Below, piece by piece: positions 39,201-48,297 of a stretch of DNA of 64,000 bases; within the stretch, counting starts at the first letter, position 1, and every line of letters begins with the position of its first letter. The notes beneath the pieces are model-generated. The model was not told where the DNA came from. It saw only the letters and a program-made list of their open reading frames with translations, and did no database searches. The translations under genes were made by a program, and so were the position numbers. Source of the DNA: JBFIHF01 sp964411125 (lineage in GTDB: Bacteria > Myxococcota_A > Bradymonadia > Bradymonadales > Bradymonadaceae); the NCBI GenBank assembly GCA_964411125.1, contig CAYPJU010000015.1, positions 1 to 64,000 of the forward strand, given 5' to 3'.

Positions 39201-40754
39201 ATGAATCGAAAACTCCGTAAGATTGCGCTCCTTGTTTCGCTCCTGGCGAGTTGCGGCCCGTCCGACGAACCGACGGAGGCGCGCGACGTCCTGACAGTCG
39301 AGTCGTCGCCGAATCAGGACGCGTTGCCCGGAGGGCTCTTCCACGATTTCCTCCCCGATGGGAAGTTCGACGCGGCCGGTCATCCCGAGGGGGCCGAGGT
39401 GTTCGAAGGGAAGCTCGGCTGCGATCCCAAAACAGGCGTGACTGCGAAGGAAGGAGTCGCTGCCTCGGCGGAGTTCGACCAGCCCGGGACGCTCTGCGCG
39501 AACTCCACCTCCCCTCTCGGCGACGGAACATTCATCCTCAACGTCCGAGGTCTCGTCTCCGAAGGCTCCCAGAAGCGGCCGACGCAGTCCGATCCGGCCG
39601 ACGCGGTGCTCGAGATCACCATCTACTCCGCCGACGACCAGGTGCTCGCAACGCGCGAGGTCACGGAGTCGGACTTCGGCGGCTTCGACGCCGACCGCGA
39701 CCACGGCCTCCGGTTCGTCCACCGCGGCGACGGCGCGGCACGCTTCGAGGTGACATGGACGGGAAGTCGCGACGTGCGACTCTCGTATGTGGAGGTCTTC
39801 CGAGCATCGCCGCGTCTGGTGATCCAGCCCGCCTCGCAGGTGCTCGACGGCGAGCGCCGGTTCGAGATCGAGATGCAAGACCCGCCCGATGATCTGGAGT
39901 TCGAGATCGAGTGCGACGGCCTCGACATCACGGAGCGGCTCGACGCCCTCCTCGCGTCCGGCGAAGCGAACCGCCAGGAGACGGATTTCCGCACGATCGT
40001 CGACGCCCCCGCAGACGCCCTCTTCGCCGATTGCTCCGCGGACACCCGTGTGATGGTACGCGCCATGTCGGGGGGGTGGGCTCGTCAGACGAGCCGGGTC
40101 ACCTACTTCTCCGATCCCATACCGTGTGGGTTCGGGCCGTACTCCGATCGGGTGCGCGTCCTGCTGACCGGATTCGAACCCTTCCCCGCCGATTCGACCC
40201 GCGACAACAGCTCCAAAGAAGCGGTCGAAGCGTATCTCGCCGGCCCGCTCCCCGACGGCGTCGACGTCATGGGAGCGATCCTCCCCGTGGAGTACGATAC
40301 GGCGGCCGAGCTGGTCGCGGACCTCGTCGACCGCTGCGACCCCGACGTCGTGATAGGCTTCGGACAGGGACGAAGCCGCGTCGACGTCGAACGCGTCGCG
40401 TACAATCGCAAGGACACGGCCGCCGTCGCCGGAGGCGTCCCCGACAATCGTGGCGTCGTCTACGGGGGTGACCCGGTGGTCGAAGCGGGCCCCGCCGAGC
40501 GCACGACCGGCCTGCCGGTCGACACCATCCTCGCCGGCCTCGATGCGCTCGGGATTCCAGCGGGACCGAGCACCGATCCCGGTCGCTACGTCTGCAACAA
40601 CCTCTTCTATTCGATCATGGACGGAGCCGAGGAGAGCGGACGCACCGGCGGGTTCGTCCACCTCCCCCGCATTCCGAGCGTCGACGCGACGAGCCGTGAG
40701 CAGCTTCGCTCGACGGTCGAGACGGTCGTCGACGCAGCGGTCGCCGGCCGCTGA
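39201..40754 (+). CDS. Exported lipoprotein with C-terminal pyroglutamyl-peptidase I domain
   Basis: A 517-residue protein. The leader ends L-A-S-C (Cys 18). Residues of about 40-310 are beta-rich and unassigned. From about 315 (V-R-V-L-L-T-G-F-E-P-F) to the end it is a C15 peptidase with the full catalytic set: E397 in D-V-E-R-V-A-Y-N, C465 in R-Y-V-C-N-N-L-F-Y and H487 in F-V-H-L-P. Known C15 enzymes are cytoplasmic and about 215 residues long, so secretion with an extra N-terminal region is unusual. It would remove N-terminal pyroglutamate from peptides outside the cytoplasm. Confidence 0.85.
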   Translation: MNRKLRKIALLVSLLASCGPSDEPTEARDVLTVESSPNQDALPGGLFHDFLPDGKFDAAGHPEGAEVFEGKLGCDPKTGVTAKEGVAASAEFDQPGTLCANSTSPLGDGTFILNVRGLVSEGSQKRPTQSDPADAVLEITIYSADDQVLATREVTESDFGGFDADRDHGLRFVHRGDGAARFEVTWTGSRDVRLSYVEVFRASPRLVIQPASQVLDGERRFEIEMQDPPDDLEFEIECDGLDITERLDALLASGEANRQETDFRTIVDAPADALFADCSADTRVMVRAMSGGWARQTSRVTYFSDPIPCGFGPYSDRVRVLLTGFEPFPADSTRDNSSKEAVEAYLAGPLPDGVDVMGAILPVEYDTAAELVADLVDRCDPDVVIGFGQGRSRVDVERVAYNRKDTAAVAGGVPDNRGVVYGGDPVVEAGPAERTTGLPVDTILAGLDALGIPAGPSTDPGRYVCNNLFYSIMDGAEESGRTGGFVHLPRIPSVDATSREQLRSTVETVVDAAVAGR

Positions 40755-40769
40755 AGCGCTCGGCGCGCG

Positions 40770-42929
40770 TCAGGCGCGACGCCGACGCACTGCGAAGAGC
40801 AACCCCAGAAAGAGCAAGAAGGGCGATGGCGTGGCCGACGCCGACGCGCATCCGCCGGTGGGGGACTCGTCGTCGTCCAGGTCGACTTCGACGTTACGCC
40901 CCAACCCATCGGCGCGACCGTCGATGACGCCGCCGTCGATCGGGGCCGGCACCTGCCCTCCCAGGCGCACCGGCGCCGAGCGGTCGTAGGCCTCTCGCGA
41001 CGACGCCACGTACCCGTCGGCGGATTGCACGAAGAGGGCGTCGATCGAAGCGTTCGCGGTACCCCCGATCGTCGGCACGATGCGAAGCCGAGTGATCTCC
41101 CCGCTCCAGCCGGGGTGCCCGGCGAGGTCGAGAACATACGTGCGGAGTCCCGGCGAAACTTCGAAAGTTCCGGCGCGGCGGGCGTCGAAGTTCTCACCGG
41201 CACGCGCCCAGTAGACGACCGCCGTGTGATTCCCGCTTACGTCCATCCGCAGGACGAGGCGATCCCAATCTGCCGCGTCGATGCTCGTCCATCGTGGAGA
41301 CTGCACGCACTGCCCCGCCGACGCGCGAAACGTCAGCGCACCCCCGTTGGGATCCACGCTCGCGCTGGCTCCGGCGCACCCCGCCCAGCCTTCGGTCTGG
41401 GAGGTCTCGCCGGCGTCGAATTGCCACTCTCTACGCCCGACGACGTCGATGTCGGTCGAGGCTTGGAGCAACCCGTCGAAGACGTTCGTCACCGGCACCT
41501 CGTTCCAGTCGCCCTGCTCCCCGTAGTAGTTGTCGATGTGGCGGACCCACGCCCGAAGCTGCGCGTGCTCGACCTCGCCGATGCTGTAGTCCCCGGCGTT
41601 CAGATCGATCGTGATCCGTTTCGTCTCGCCCGGGGCGAGCGCGTAGAGCCCGAACGTCCCACGCGAGCCGGGGTTGGTGCGGGGCGGGTTGGACGGGTTC
41701 CAGTTCGCGTCGTTCGTGCGGAAGGAGACGCCGTTGAAGCGCGGCGCGTCCGACTCGATGAGGTAGTCGACCGGGATTAGATGGTCGGTCTCGAAACCAA
41801 TCTGAACCCCACGAAGCGGCCACGGGGTCGTATTCTTCAGGACGACCTCCGCCCGGAGCCAGTCCCCCGGGAAGGCGTCGTAGATGTCCATCGAGCTTCC
41901 GGCTCGATAGAAGTCCGACTCGTCGCTACGCCAGTTGACCTCGAACGTCACGGGCGATGCGACGACCTCGCCGGGACCGACGACGCTTCCCCCGCCACCT
42001 CCGGCGAGGCGGATCAATTCTTCGATGCGAGGCAGGAGATATCGTCCGGGACAGTCGGTCGCCTGGCCAGGCTGTTCCCGGTGACCGAGGACGTATCGGC
42101 GGTGCAGCGGAATGTCGTAGTTCCGTGCCACCCATTCGAGGATCTTCGCGCCAGCCGCGAACTGCGTCGACCCCATGCGCTGGTTCTCGAAGTTTCCGAT
42201 GAAAGAGATACCGACGTTGCCCGTGTTGTGGTCGTCGACGTGCGCCCCAGTGCGCGATTCGTTGCGCCCCTGAAAGACCTGGCCCGACTGGCTCACGACG
42301 AAGTGGTAACCGATGTCGCACCATCCGCGGGTGTCGATGTGGTAGGCCTGAATCTGTCGAAGGCGAGCAGCGGGATCCCCTCCGTCGCTGTCCGGTCGCG
42401 TGGTGTGGTGGATCGAGATTCGGTCGGGGCGGTGCCAGCTACCGCACACGCGGCTGGGGTTGCGAGCCCCCCACTGAGCGCGGGTCACGACCCAGCTCGG
42501 CCCCAACGCCGCGACGTTCGTCGTGTGCTCTTCGAACGGGAGATCTCGGGCGAGAACGTCGGTCGCTTCGACCTCGTCGAAGAACTGGACCGTTCCATAC
42601 GACCACGGTTCTCCGCTGCGGAGTTCGAACGTCGTCGCCGGTTCCTCCAGGACCACGCGAGCCACCTTGTGATCTCCCTCGTCCCAGGTGATGTCGATCG
42701 GTACCCAATCTCCGCCGTCCACGCGCGCTTCGATCGACGTAGCGGGCGTATCGACCAAGACACCGACCTGGCGAAACGGAGCGACCTTCCAACCCGCGCG
42801 CTGCGTCCCTTCGCTCAGCTCCTCGAAACGTGCCAGGTCGGAGTGTCTCGCGTCGTGGTGGTCGGCCTCATTCACACATCCAGTAGCCAAGGAGACGGCG
42901 AGTACGATGAATACTGCTACAAACTTCAT
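40770..42929 (-). CDS. PGRP-type N-acetylmuramoyl-L-alanine amidase with MYXO-CTERM
   Basis: A 719-residue secreted enzyme. The signal peptide ends L-A-T-G-C (Cys 18, lipobox-like). An N-terminal beta region (about 30-140) is followed by an amidase_2/PGRP domain (about 145-320): I-S-I-H-H-T-T near the first zinc ligand, D-I-G-Y-H-F-V-V and H-R-E-Q-P-G-Q-A-T-D-C-P-G. Two or more beta-sandwich domains lie at about 335-670, and the end is G-G-C, a membrane segment and R-R-R-R. It cleaves peptidoglycan between muramic acid and the stem peptide. ATG 42929 has GGGAGG nine bases upstream. Confidence 0.87.
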   Translation of the reverse strand: MKFVAVFIVLAVSLATGCVNEADHHDARHSDLARFEELSEGTQRAGWKVAPFRQVGVLVDTPATSIEARVDGGDWVPIDITWDEGDHKVARVVLEEPATTFELRSGEPWSYGTVQFFDEVEATDVLARDLPFEEHTTNVAALGPSWVVTRAQWGARNPSRVCGSWHRPDRISIHHTTRPDSDGGDPAARLRQIQAYHIDTRGWCDIGYHFVVSQSGQVFQGRNESRTGAHVDDHNTGNVGISFIGNFENQRMGSTQFAAGAKILEWVARNYDIPLHRRYVLGHREQPGQATDCPGRYLLPRIEELIRLAGGGGGSVVGPGEVVASPVTFEVNWRSDESDFYRAGSSMDIYDAFPGDWLRAEVVLKNTTPWPLRGVQIGFETDHLIPVDYLIESDAPRFNGVSFRTNDANWNPSNPPRTNPGSRGTFGLYALAPGETKRITIDLNAGDYSIGEVEHAQLRAWVRHIDNYYGEQGDWNEVPVTNVFDGLLQASTDIDVVGRREWQFDAGETSQTEGWAGCAGASASVDPNGGALTFRASAGQCVQSPRWTSIDAADWDRLVLRMDVSGNHTAVVYWARAGENFDARRAGTFEVSPGLRTYVLDLAGHPGWSGEITRLRIVPTIGGTANASIDALFVQSADGYVASSREAYDRSAPVRLGGQVPAPIDGGVIDGRADGLGRNVEVDLDDDESPTGGCASASATPSPFLLFLGLLFAVRRRRA

Positions 42930-43156
42930 CCGAGTCATCCTCCCAACAATTTTCCGTGCCATCATTCATTCGGCACATCCAGAACGTAGAGAGTCACGCT
43001 TCCATCGTCATCTTAGCTCCTATTAGCTCGGCCTTTCCGGTCCCGCCGCATCACCGCCAACCACAAAGAAGACAAGGAGAAAGTCATCGACGACTGGGAG
43101 CCGCGGCCCTTCGATGGTAGGAAGCATGATCCCCCTATCCCCACGGAGTTCGAACG

Positions 43157-43801
43157 ATGACCGATCCCAAGCGCTACCAAGGCGAGAAACTCGATGTCAC
43201 CTGGGACAAGCGGCTCTGCATTCACGTCGCCGAGTGCGGCCGTGCGGACAACGACATGTTCGTCGGCGGGCGCGACCCGTGGTGCGACCCCGACACCGTC
43301 GACGAGGAGGTCGCCGCCGATGTCGTCCGCCGGTGCCCCACCGGAGCACTTCACTACACGCCAAAGAACGGGGCGGGCGAGCACCCCGACGAGCGAAACA
43401 CGGTGCTCGTGGCGAACAACGGTCCCCTCTACGTCCGCGGCGAGCTGAACATCGACGGAGCCGCCGACGACATGCCGGGCGTGAAGTTTCGCGCAGCGCT
43501 CTGCCGCTGCGGCCTGTCGAAGAACAAGCCGTTCTGTGACAACAGCCACGAAGGGGAGTTCGTCGACCACGGAGCGGTCGGCAAGTCATCCTCCGAACCG
43601 CTCGACGACACGGGCGGACCCCTCGCCGTGAAGCGCGCGCAGAACGGCCCGCTGTTGCTCGACGGGAACGTCACCATCATGGCCGCGACAGGTCGCGTCG
43701 CGTGGCAGGGCAAAAACTGCGCGCTCTGCCGCTGCGGGCAGTCGAAGAACAAGCCGTTCTGCGACGGCTCACATCGCAAGGCCGGGTTCGAGGCCCCCTG
43801 A
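43157..43801 (+). CDS. Iron-sulfur protein with divergent 4Fe-4S domain and two CDGSH domains
   Basis: A 214-residue cytoplasmic protein. The N-terminus (about 10-70) has a monocluster ferredoxin-like domain with C-I-H-V-A-E-C, W-C and C-P-T-G-A. Two CDGSH-type 2Fe-2S domains follow: C-R-C-G-L-S-K-N-K-P-F-C-D-N-S-H (about 115-130) and C-R-C-G-Q-S-K-N-K-P-F-C-D-G-S-H (about 193-208). Each has three Cys and one His ligand. The order matches the Fer4_19/zf-CDGSH proteins of bacteria; the role is unknown, perhaps electron transfer or cluster handling. Confidence 0.9.
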   Translation: MTDPKRYQGEKLDVTWDKRLCIHVAECGRADNDMFVGGRDPWCDPDTVDEEVAADVVRRCPTGALHYTPKNGAGEHPDERNTVLVANNGPLYVRGELNIDGAADDMPGVKFRAALCRCGLSKNKPFCDNSHEGEFVDHGAVGKSSSEPLDDTGGPLAVKRAQNGPLLLDGNVTIMAATGRVAWQGKNCALCRCGQSKNKPFCDGSHRKAGFEAP

Positions 43802-43908
43802 CTCTCCGCCTCGCCGGCCGGGGACGAGCCGCGTCTTTGCGGTCGACATTCGTTGACACGCCGAGGCGGCGCAGGCACGCTCCAGTTCCACTCGCTGGAA
43901 GTACTCTC

Positions 43909-45240
43909 ATGCCCCGTACCCGCCGCCGGATCGTGCTCGGTCTCTTCACTTCGCTCACGGTCGCGACGTTCGCGAGCTGCGAGCCTGCCGTCGAAGGCCC
44001 GTCGTCCGATCCCGTGGTCATCGACGGGGAAGACCCCGGTGAGTCGGGCAAAGGCGACATCTTCGGCGAAGACGACCGCGGGGAGCCCTACCGCTACCGG
44101 GCCGACTCCCCGGTAAAGCTCGCCACTGCCGCGGTCGGAGCCCAGGTCGCCCCCGACTACGTCCAGTTCGACGAGAACGGCGTCGGCAGCTACACCGGCC
44201 GTGTGCGAACCATGGCGGAGCGGTTCGATCTCTGCGAGGAACACCCCTTCTCGAACCAGCCTGCGGTGGCGAGCTGCACCGGATTCCTCGTCGCCCCCGA
44301 CGTTCTCGTCACGGCGGGGCATTGCCTGAACCCCAAGAACGAATCGCTCGAGCAGCGCTGCGCCCGCGCCGGATGGATCTTCGGTTTCGAGTACGAAAGC
44401 GCCGAGGAGGAGGGCGAGGGCGAACTCCCTTCCTTCGACCGCGACGACTTCTACCTCTGCGACGAGGTGATCGCGCGTAGCTACCACGGCTGCGCCGCGG
44501 ACTACTCCATCGTTCGCCTCAACCGTCCCGTGCACGACAGAACTCCGCTTCGCTTTTCGCCGGAACGCCCGGAGCTGCAGACCGACGTCTGGGCGCTCGG
44601 GTTCCCGAGCGGCGTCCCCCTCAAGATCTCCCCGGGAGGCGTCGTCGAGCTCTCGCGCTACACGACCCCCCAGTCGTTCGAGACTACGGTCGACGGCTTC
44701 GGCGGAAACTCCGGCGGTCCCGTCGTCACGCTCGATGGTCTGGTGCGCGGGATTCACGTATGCGGCAACCCGCGCGGCGAATACGAGCCGGCCGAGGGTC
44801 AGGAATGTTCGATGCCCTTCGAGTGCGACACCATCGACGAATGCGTCGGAATGGGCACCTACGGGATGGCGAACATCACCGGGTTTCTCGAATGCCTCGT
44901 CGGAGGTTCGACCGCCGACGAATGCCGCGACCTCCTCCCCGACTACCCGCGTTGCGATCCCCTCGCCTCCGAATGCGTAGTCGGCTCTACCTGCCAGTGG
45001 TCCTCGCCGTCCAAGGAGTTCCGCTGCCTCCCGGCGAGCGACATCATCGCGGCGGAGTGGGAAGACTGCTACTTCGGGCTGTGCCAGGAGGGTTCGGTCT
45101 GCCGCAAGCAAGCGGATTCGACGGTCGAGAACCCCAACTACCTCTGCATCCCGATGTGCAGCGACGAGGTCTCCTGCCGGCAGGGTACGTGCCAGCCGGC
45201 GGGCACCATCTTCGAGAATCAGCGCTTCTGCGCGCGCTGA
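43909..45240 (+). CDS. Secreted trypsin-like serine protease lipoprotein
   Basis: A 443-residue exported protease. The leader ends F-A-S-C (lipobox, Cys 24). The S1 domain has the full triad: H138 in T-A-G-H-C, D198 in A-D-Y-S-I-V-R-L and S268 in G-G-N-S-G-G-P-V. The last ~130 residues are Cys-rich (C-D-P-L-A-S-E-C, C-Y-F-G-L-C, C-R-Q-G-T-C), probably a disulfide-bonded accessory domain. It most likely acts at the surface. The gene follows the iron-sulfur gene by 107 bp without obvious coupling. Confidence 0.88.
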   Translation: MPRTRRRIVLGLFTSLTVATFASCEPAVEGPSSDPVVIDGEDPGESGKGDIFGEDDRGEPYRYRADSPVKLATAAVGAQVAPDYVQFDENGVGSYTGRVRTMAERFDLCEEHPFSNQPAVASCTGFLVAPDVLVTAGHCLNPKNESLEQRCARAGWIFGFEYESAEEEGEGELPSFDRDDFYLCDEVIARSYHGCAADYSIVRLNRPVHDRTPLRFSPERPELQTDVWALGFPSGVPLKISPGGVVELSRYTTPQSFETTVDGFGGNSGGPVVTLDGLVRGIHVCGNPRGEYEPAEGQECSMPFECDTIDECVGMGTYGMANITGFLECLVGGSTADECRDLLPDYPRCDPLASECVVGSTCQWSSPSKEFRCLPASDIIAAEWEDCYFGLCQEGSVCRKQADSTVENPNYLCIPMCSDEVSCRQGTCQPAGTIFENQRFCAR

Positions 45241-45244
45241 CCGG

Positions 45245-45799
45245 CTACCAGCCGAGGCTCAGACCGATCAGCCACTCCGCGCGAGCCGCTCCCCCACCGA
45301 GCGTCGCGAAAGAGTAGCCGAGCGCACCCGACGTCCACAGCTGCGGGAGCCCTTCGGTTCCGATTCGCATCCCGGCGTCCAACATCGGCGACACACGCCC
45401 CCCCAGGCCGTCTCCGGCCCAGGCGGAGTCCAGGGAAGGACCGACCCAGAAGCCGACCGCTTCGAACTCGACCAGCGTCGGTAGCCCGACCTCGGCGTTC
45501 CAGGCGAACCCCGACGGTGGGTCTTCGAAGTAGGTGGCCCCCAACCGCGCCCGGAGGCGAAGCTCCGCCCGTTCGTCGCGGCGCAGAACTCTTGCCGCCG
45601 TCACTCCGAGCGACGGTGCGTCGGCGCTCATCCGGAACCCGGCGAAGCCACCGAACCGCCAGTCGCCCCCCGCCTCGAACCGCAGCTCGAGCCGCTGCGG
45701 GTTCGCCCCGATGGCGATCGCCGAGTCGGTCAGCGGCACGTGAGCGACAGCGATCGCCGGGAAAGAGACGATCAGCGCGGCGAAGAGAACCGACCTCAT
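45245..45799 (-). CDS. Outer-membrane beta-barrel-like protein
   Basis: A 184-residue protein with a signal peptide ending A-V-A-H (about 19) and amphipathic strands thereafter (L-E-L-R-F-E-A-G, A-E-L-R-L-R-A-R-L-G-A-T-Y-F), finishing with G-L-S-L-G-W, an aromatic C-terminus as in BAM substrates. No family is recognised. Its ATG overlaps the stop codon of the hydrolase gene upstream (ATGA, 45796-45799), so the two are translated together. Confidence 0.7.
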   Translation of the reverse strand: MRSVLFAALIVSFPAIAVAHVPLTDSAIAIGANPQRLELRFEAGGDWRFGGFAGFRMSADAPSLGVTAARVLRRDERAELRLRARLGATYFEDPPSGFAWNAEVGLPTLVEFEAVGFWVGPSLDSAWAGDGLGGRVSPMLDAGMRIGTEGLPQLWTSGALGYSFATLGGGAARAEWLIGLSLGW

Positions 45800-46629
45800 G
45801 GTGCGACCACCCCTTCCGGCCAGGACTCGGGCGCGTCCAGCCTGTCCGGGTCCTCCAGGAGAGACTCGACCAGGAAGAAGATACGGTCGTGCGCTTCCTC
45901 GAAGGTCACCCCCGGCGTCCCATCCTTCTCCGCCTCAGCGTCCGTCACGAAGTCGCCGAACTGGTAGTGCGTCACGCCCTCCACCACCGCCAGGGTCCCG
46001 CCCCCCAACTGGTCGAGGCCCTCGGCGGCCTCGTCCACCGAAACGCGGGGGTCCTCACCCCCGACGATCGAAACCACGCGGTCTTCCGGCTCTCCATCGC
46101 GCTCCGGGTCGAGCCCCCCTGCCGGGAAACTCGCGAGGATCACCGCGTCGGCAAACTCTTCGGGGAAATTCACCCAGAGGGACGCCGCCACGACCCCACC
46201 GAGACTGTGCCCGATCACCACGGCCCGGTCGGACGAGATTCGCCCGGTGAGGGGGGACCCGTTCCGCGCCGACATCCGCCGCGCCGTCTTCAACACGTGC
46301 GCCCCGTTCGAGCTGCTGAAGAGCGCGAGCTCGGTAGGATGATGCGGGTGGATCGACACGTACCCCCTTCCCGCCAGCGCTTCCCCGATCCACGAGTAAC
46401 GTTCTGCCTCCACCGCGCCCCCCTGGATGAAGACCACCGTTCCGCGTCGAGCACCGGAAGCCGGCAGATAGAAATCGGTCTCCACCACCTCGTCGCCTCG
46501 TACTCGGATCGTGTCGCTGTAGCGCGACACCGAATACGGACCGTCAGTCGCAGGCGACACCTCGAACTCTGGAAACGAGCAGCCCGCGGCGAGGAGGAGC
46601 GAAACGATCAGGAGGAGAAATCGAGGCAT
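45796..46629 (-). CDS. Alpha/beta-hydrolase lipoprotein
   Basis: A 277-residue exported hydrolase. The leader ends L-A-A-G-C (Cys 17). The alpha/beta-hydrolase core contains V-V-F-I-Q-G-G (oxyanion region), the nucleophile elbow G-H-S-L-G-G (Ser about 143) and a late V-T-H-Y-Q-F that may carry the catalytic His. It resembles chlorophyllase/dienelactone-hydrolase-like esterases; the substrate is unknown. ATG 46629 starts the signal peptide. It is followed by the beta-barrel gene with a 4-bp overlap. Confidence 0.82.
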   Translation of the reverse strand: MPRFLLLIVSLLLAAGCSFPEFEVSPATDGPYSVSRYSDTIRVRGDEVVETDFYLPASGARRGTVVFIQGGAVEAERYSWIGEALAGRGYVSIHPHHPTELALFSSSNGAHVLKTARRMSARNGSPLTGRISSDRAVVIGHSLGGVVAASLWVNFPEEFADAVILASFPAGGLDPERDGEPEDRVVSIVGGEDPRVSVDEAAEGLDQLGGGTLAVVEGVTHYQFGDFVTDAEAEKDGTPGVTFEEAHDRIFFLVESLLEDPDRLDAPESWPEGVVAP

Positions 46630-46687
46630 CGGAGTGGCTTCGGTGGACCGGTCGGCGTGCCGTACGTCGCACGGGCGCCCGACCTCG

Positions 46688-47584
46688 TCAATCGGGGCTG
46701 CTATCGGATCGGCCGCGCGGCCGGGGGCCCCCGTATTGTCCCGGCCCCGTCCAGGACAGCTCATCGAGGAGTTCCCGCGTCGACGCATACGCGGCGTTGG
46801 CGAGTTTCAGCGCCTCGGAGAAGTCGTCCGGGAACACGTCGATCGCCGGCGGGGGCGGGACGAACAAGGTGCAGAAATCGGTGCGGCAGACGTACTCCCA
46901 GACGCCGTGGGCCTGCGGCCGCGTCGAGCAGACGGAGAGGTGCAGGCCGGTCGCCAGCTCGGAGGAAGGGTAGCTCTCCGGCGCCGACGTATGGCCGGCG
47001 TCCAGGATCACGGCCGACGAGGCGCCGAGTCGCTCCGCTGCAAGGAGCGGGATGTTGGCGGCCAGCCCTCCGTCGACGAGCCGGGCGCCATTCACCTCCT
47101 GCGACGGCAAGAGGAAGGGCACCGACGCCGACGCCAGCAGGTGCTTGCGAAGATCTCCTTCCGACAGGACGACCGCGTCCCCCGAGCGAACCTCCGTCGC
47201 CACTGCGGCGAACGGGATCTCGAGCTCTGCGTGCGTCTGAGGAACGTGGCGTTCGAACAGTGCCCTCAACCCACTGTCCGAGGCGAGGCGAGGCTCGCGC
47301 CCGGGAGTGATCGATCGCGCGACCGTCCCCATGCCGATCCCAGGAAACAGGTCGTCGAACTCGATCTCGTGCCAGATGTGTGCGAGCTCGTCGACGCGCG
47401 TCTTGGTCATCCCCTTCGCCATGAACGCCCCGTTCAAAGCCCCGACCGAGGTCCCCACGATCATCTCCGGCACGAACGCTCGCTCGACCAGAGCCCTCAG
47501 TTGCCCGACCTGGACGCCCCCCAGACTCGCCCCCCCGCCGAGCACGAGCGCCACCGGTTTTGGCAAGCTTTCCAATACGTTCAT
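46688..47584 (-). CDS. Patatin-like phospholipase
   Basis: A 298-residue patatin-family acyl hydrolase. The oxyanion loop G-G-G-A-S-L-G-G lies at about 17-24, the nucleophile Ser in G-T-S-V-G-A (about 44) and the catalytic Asp in D-G-G-L (about 168). No signal peptide is seen, so it is cytoplasmic, or delivered by another route as for many bacterial patatins. It lies 58 bp upstream of the alpha/beta-hydrolase on the same strand, giving a lipid- or ester-hydrolysis cluster. Confidence 0.9.
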   Translation of the reverse strand: MNVLESLPKPVALVLGGGASLGGVQVGQLRALVERAFVPEMIVGTSVGALNGAFMAKGMTKTRVDELAHIWHEIEFDDLFPGIGMGTVARSITPGREPRLASDSGLRALFERHVPQTHAELEIPFAAVATEVRSGDAVVLSEGDLRKHLLASASVPFLLPSQEVNGARLVDGGLAANIPLLAAERLGASSAVILDAGHTSAPESYPSSELATGLHLSVCSTRPQAHGVWEYVCRTDFCTLFVPPPPAIDVFPDDFSEALKLANAAYASTRELLDELSWTGPGQYGGPRPRGRSDSSPD

Positions 47585-47653
47585 CTGCACTCCGCGAAGC
47601 GTCAGACCGTATCAAGCGGACCCGCGATTCGCTACACCCGAGACGGCCCGAAA

Positions 47654-48130
47654 CTACGTGTTTTTCGTGATCCAACGGTCGAGCGCATTGGCGAAGTTCT
47701 GCTTGTCCTTGTCCGAAAACGCGCTCGGCCCCCCCGTCTGGATCCCCACGTCGCGTAACTGCTGGGAGAAGTCGCGGAAGCTGAGCGCCTCCGTGACGTT
47801 CGCCTCGTCGAGCACCTTGCCGTGCGGGGTGACGACCTGCGCCTTCTTCTCGACGGCACGGGCGGCGAGCGGAATGTCGAAGGTCACGACGAGGTCGCCG
47901 GCGTCGCAGTGCTCGACGATGTAGTCGTCGGCGACGTCGGCGCCTGCCGAAACCGTCACCACCTCTACCCACGCCGACTTCGGCTGACGGATCCAGGTGT
48001 TCGCGACCATCACGACGTCGACCTCGCGTTTCAGCGACGCCCTGATCAACACCTCTCGGATCACCCCGGGGAGCGCGTCCGCGTCCACCCAGATCTTCGG
48101 TCCCTTCGATTCCGTCTCGCTCATCAGCAT
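47654..48130 (-). CDS. YaiI/YqxD-family (DUF188) protein
   Basis: A 158-residue protein of the YaiI/YqxD family. I-W-V-D-A-D-A-L-P (about 12-20), V-V-M-V-A-N-T, V-S-A-G-A-D-V-A-D-D-Y-I (about 61-72), D-L-V-V-T-F-D-I-P-L-A and the C-terminal T-G-G-P match it throughout. The PIN-like arrangement of acidic residues suggests a nuclease-type fold, but the activity is not established for the family. It is upstream of the patatin gene on the same strand. Confidence 0.92.
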   Translation of the reverse strand: MLMSETESKGPKIWVDADALPGVIREVLIRASLKREVDVVMVANTWIRQPKSAWVEVVTVSAGADVADDYIVEHCDAGDLVVTFDIPLAARAVEKKAQVVTPHGKVLDEANVTEALSFRDFSQQLRDVGIQTGGPSAFSDKDKQNFANALDRWITKNT

Positions 48131-48297
48131 GCCCTGAAAGACTTTGCGGGGAGCCTGCGCGGCTCCGTGGCCCGGCAAGCTAGCAAGCCACGCAAACGCG
48201 CGCCACATCCGCGGCGACCGCGCAAAGCGCCCTCACCGACTGTTCGGCCGGCGTCGCGCGGTTAGCTTACCCGCGTCCCGAACTGGAGGATCGATTG

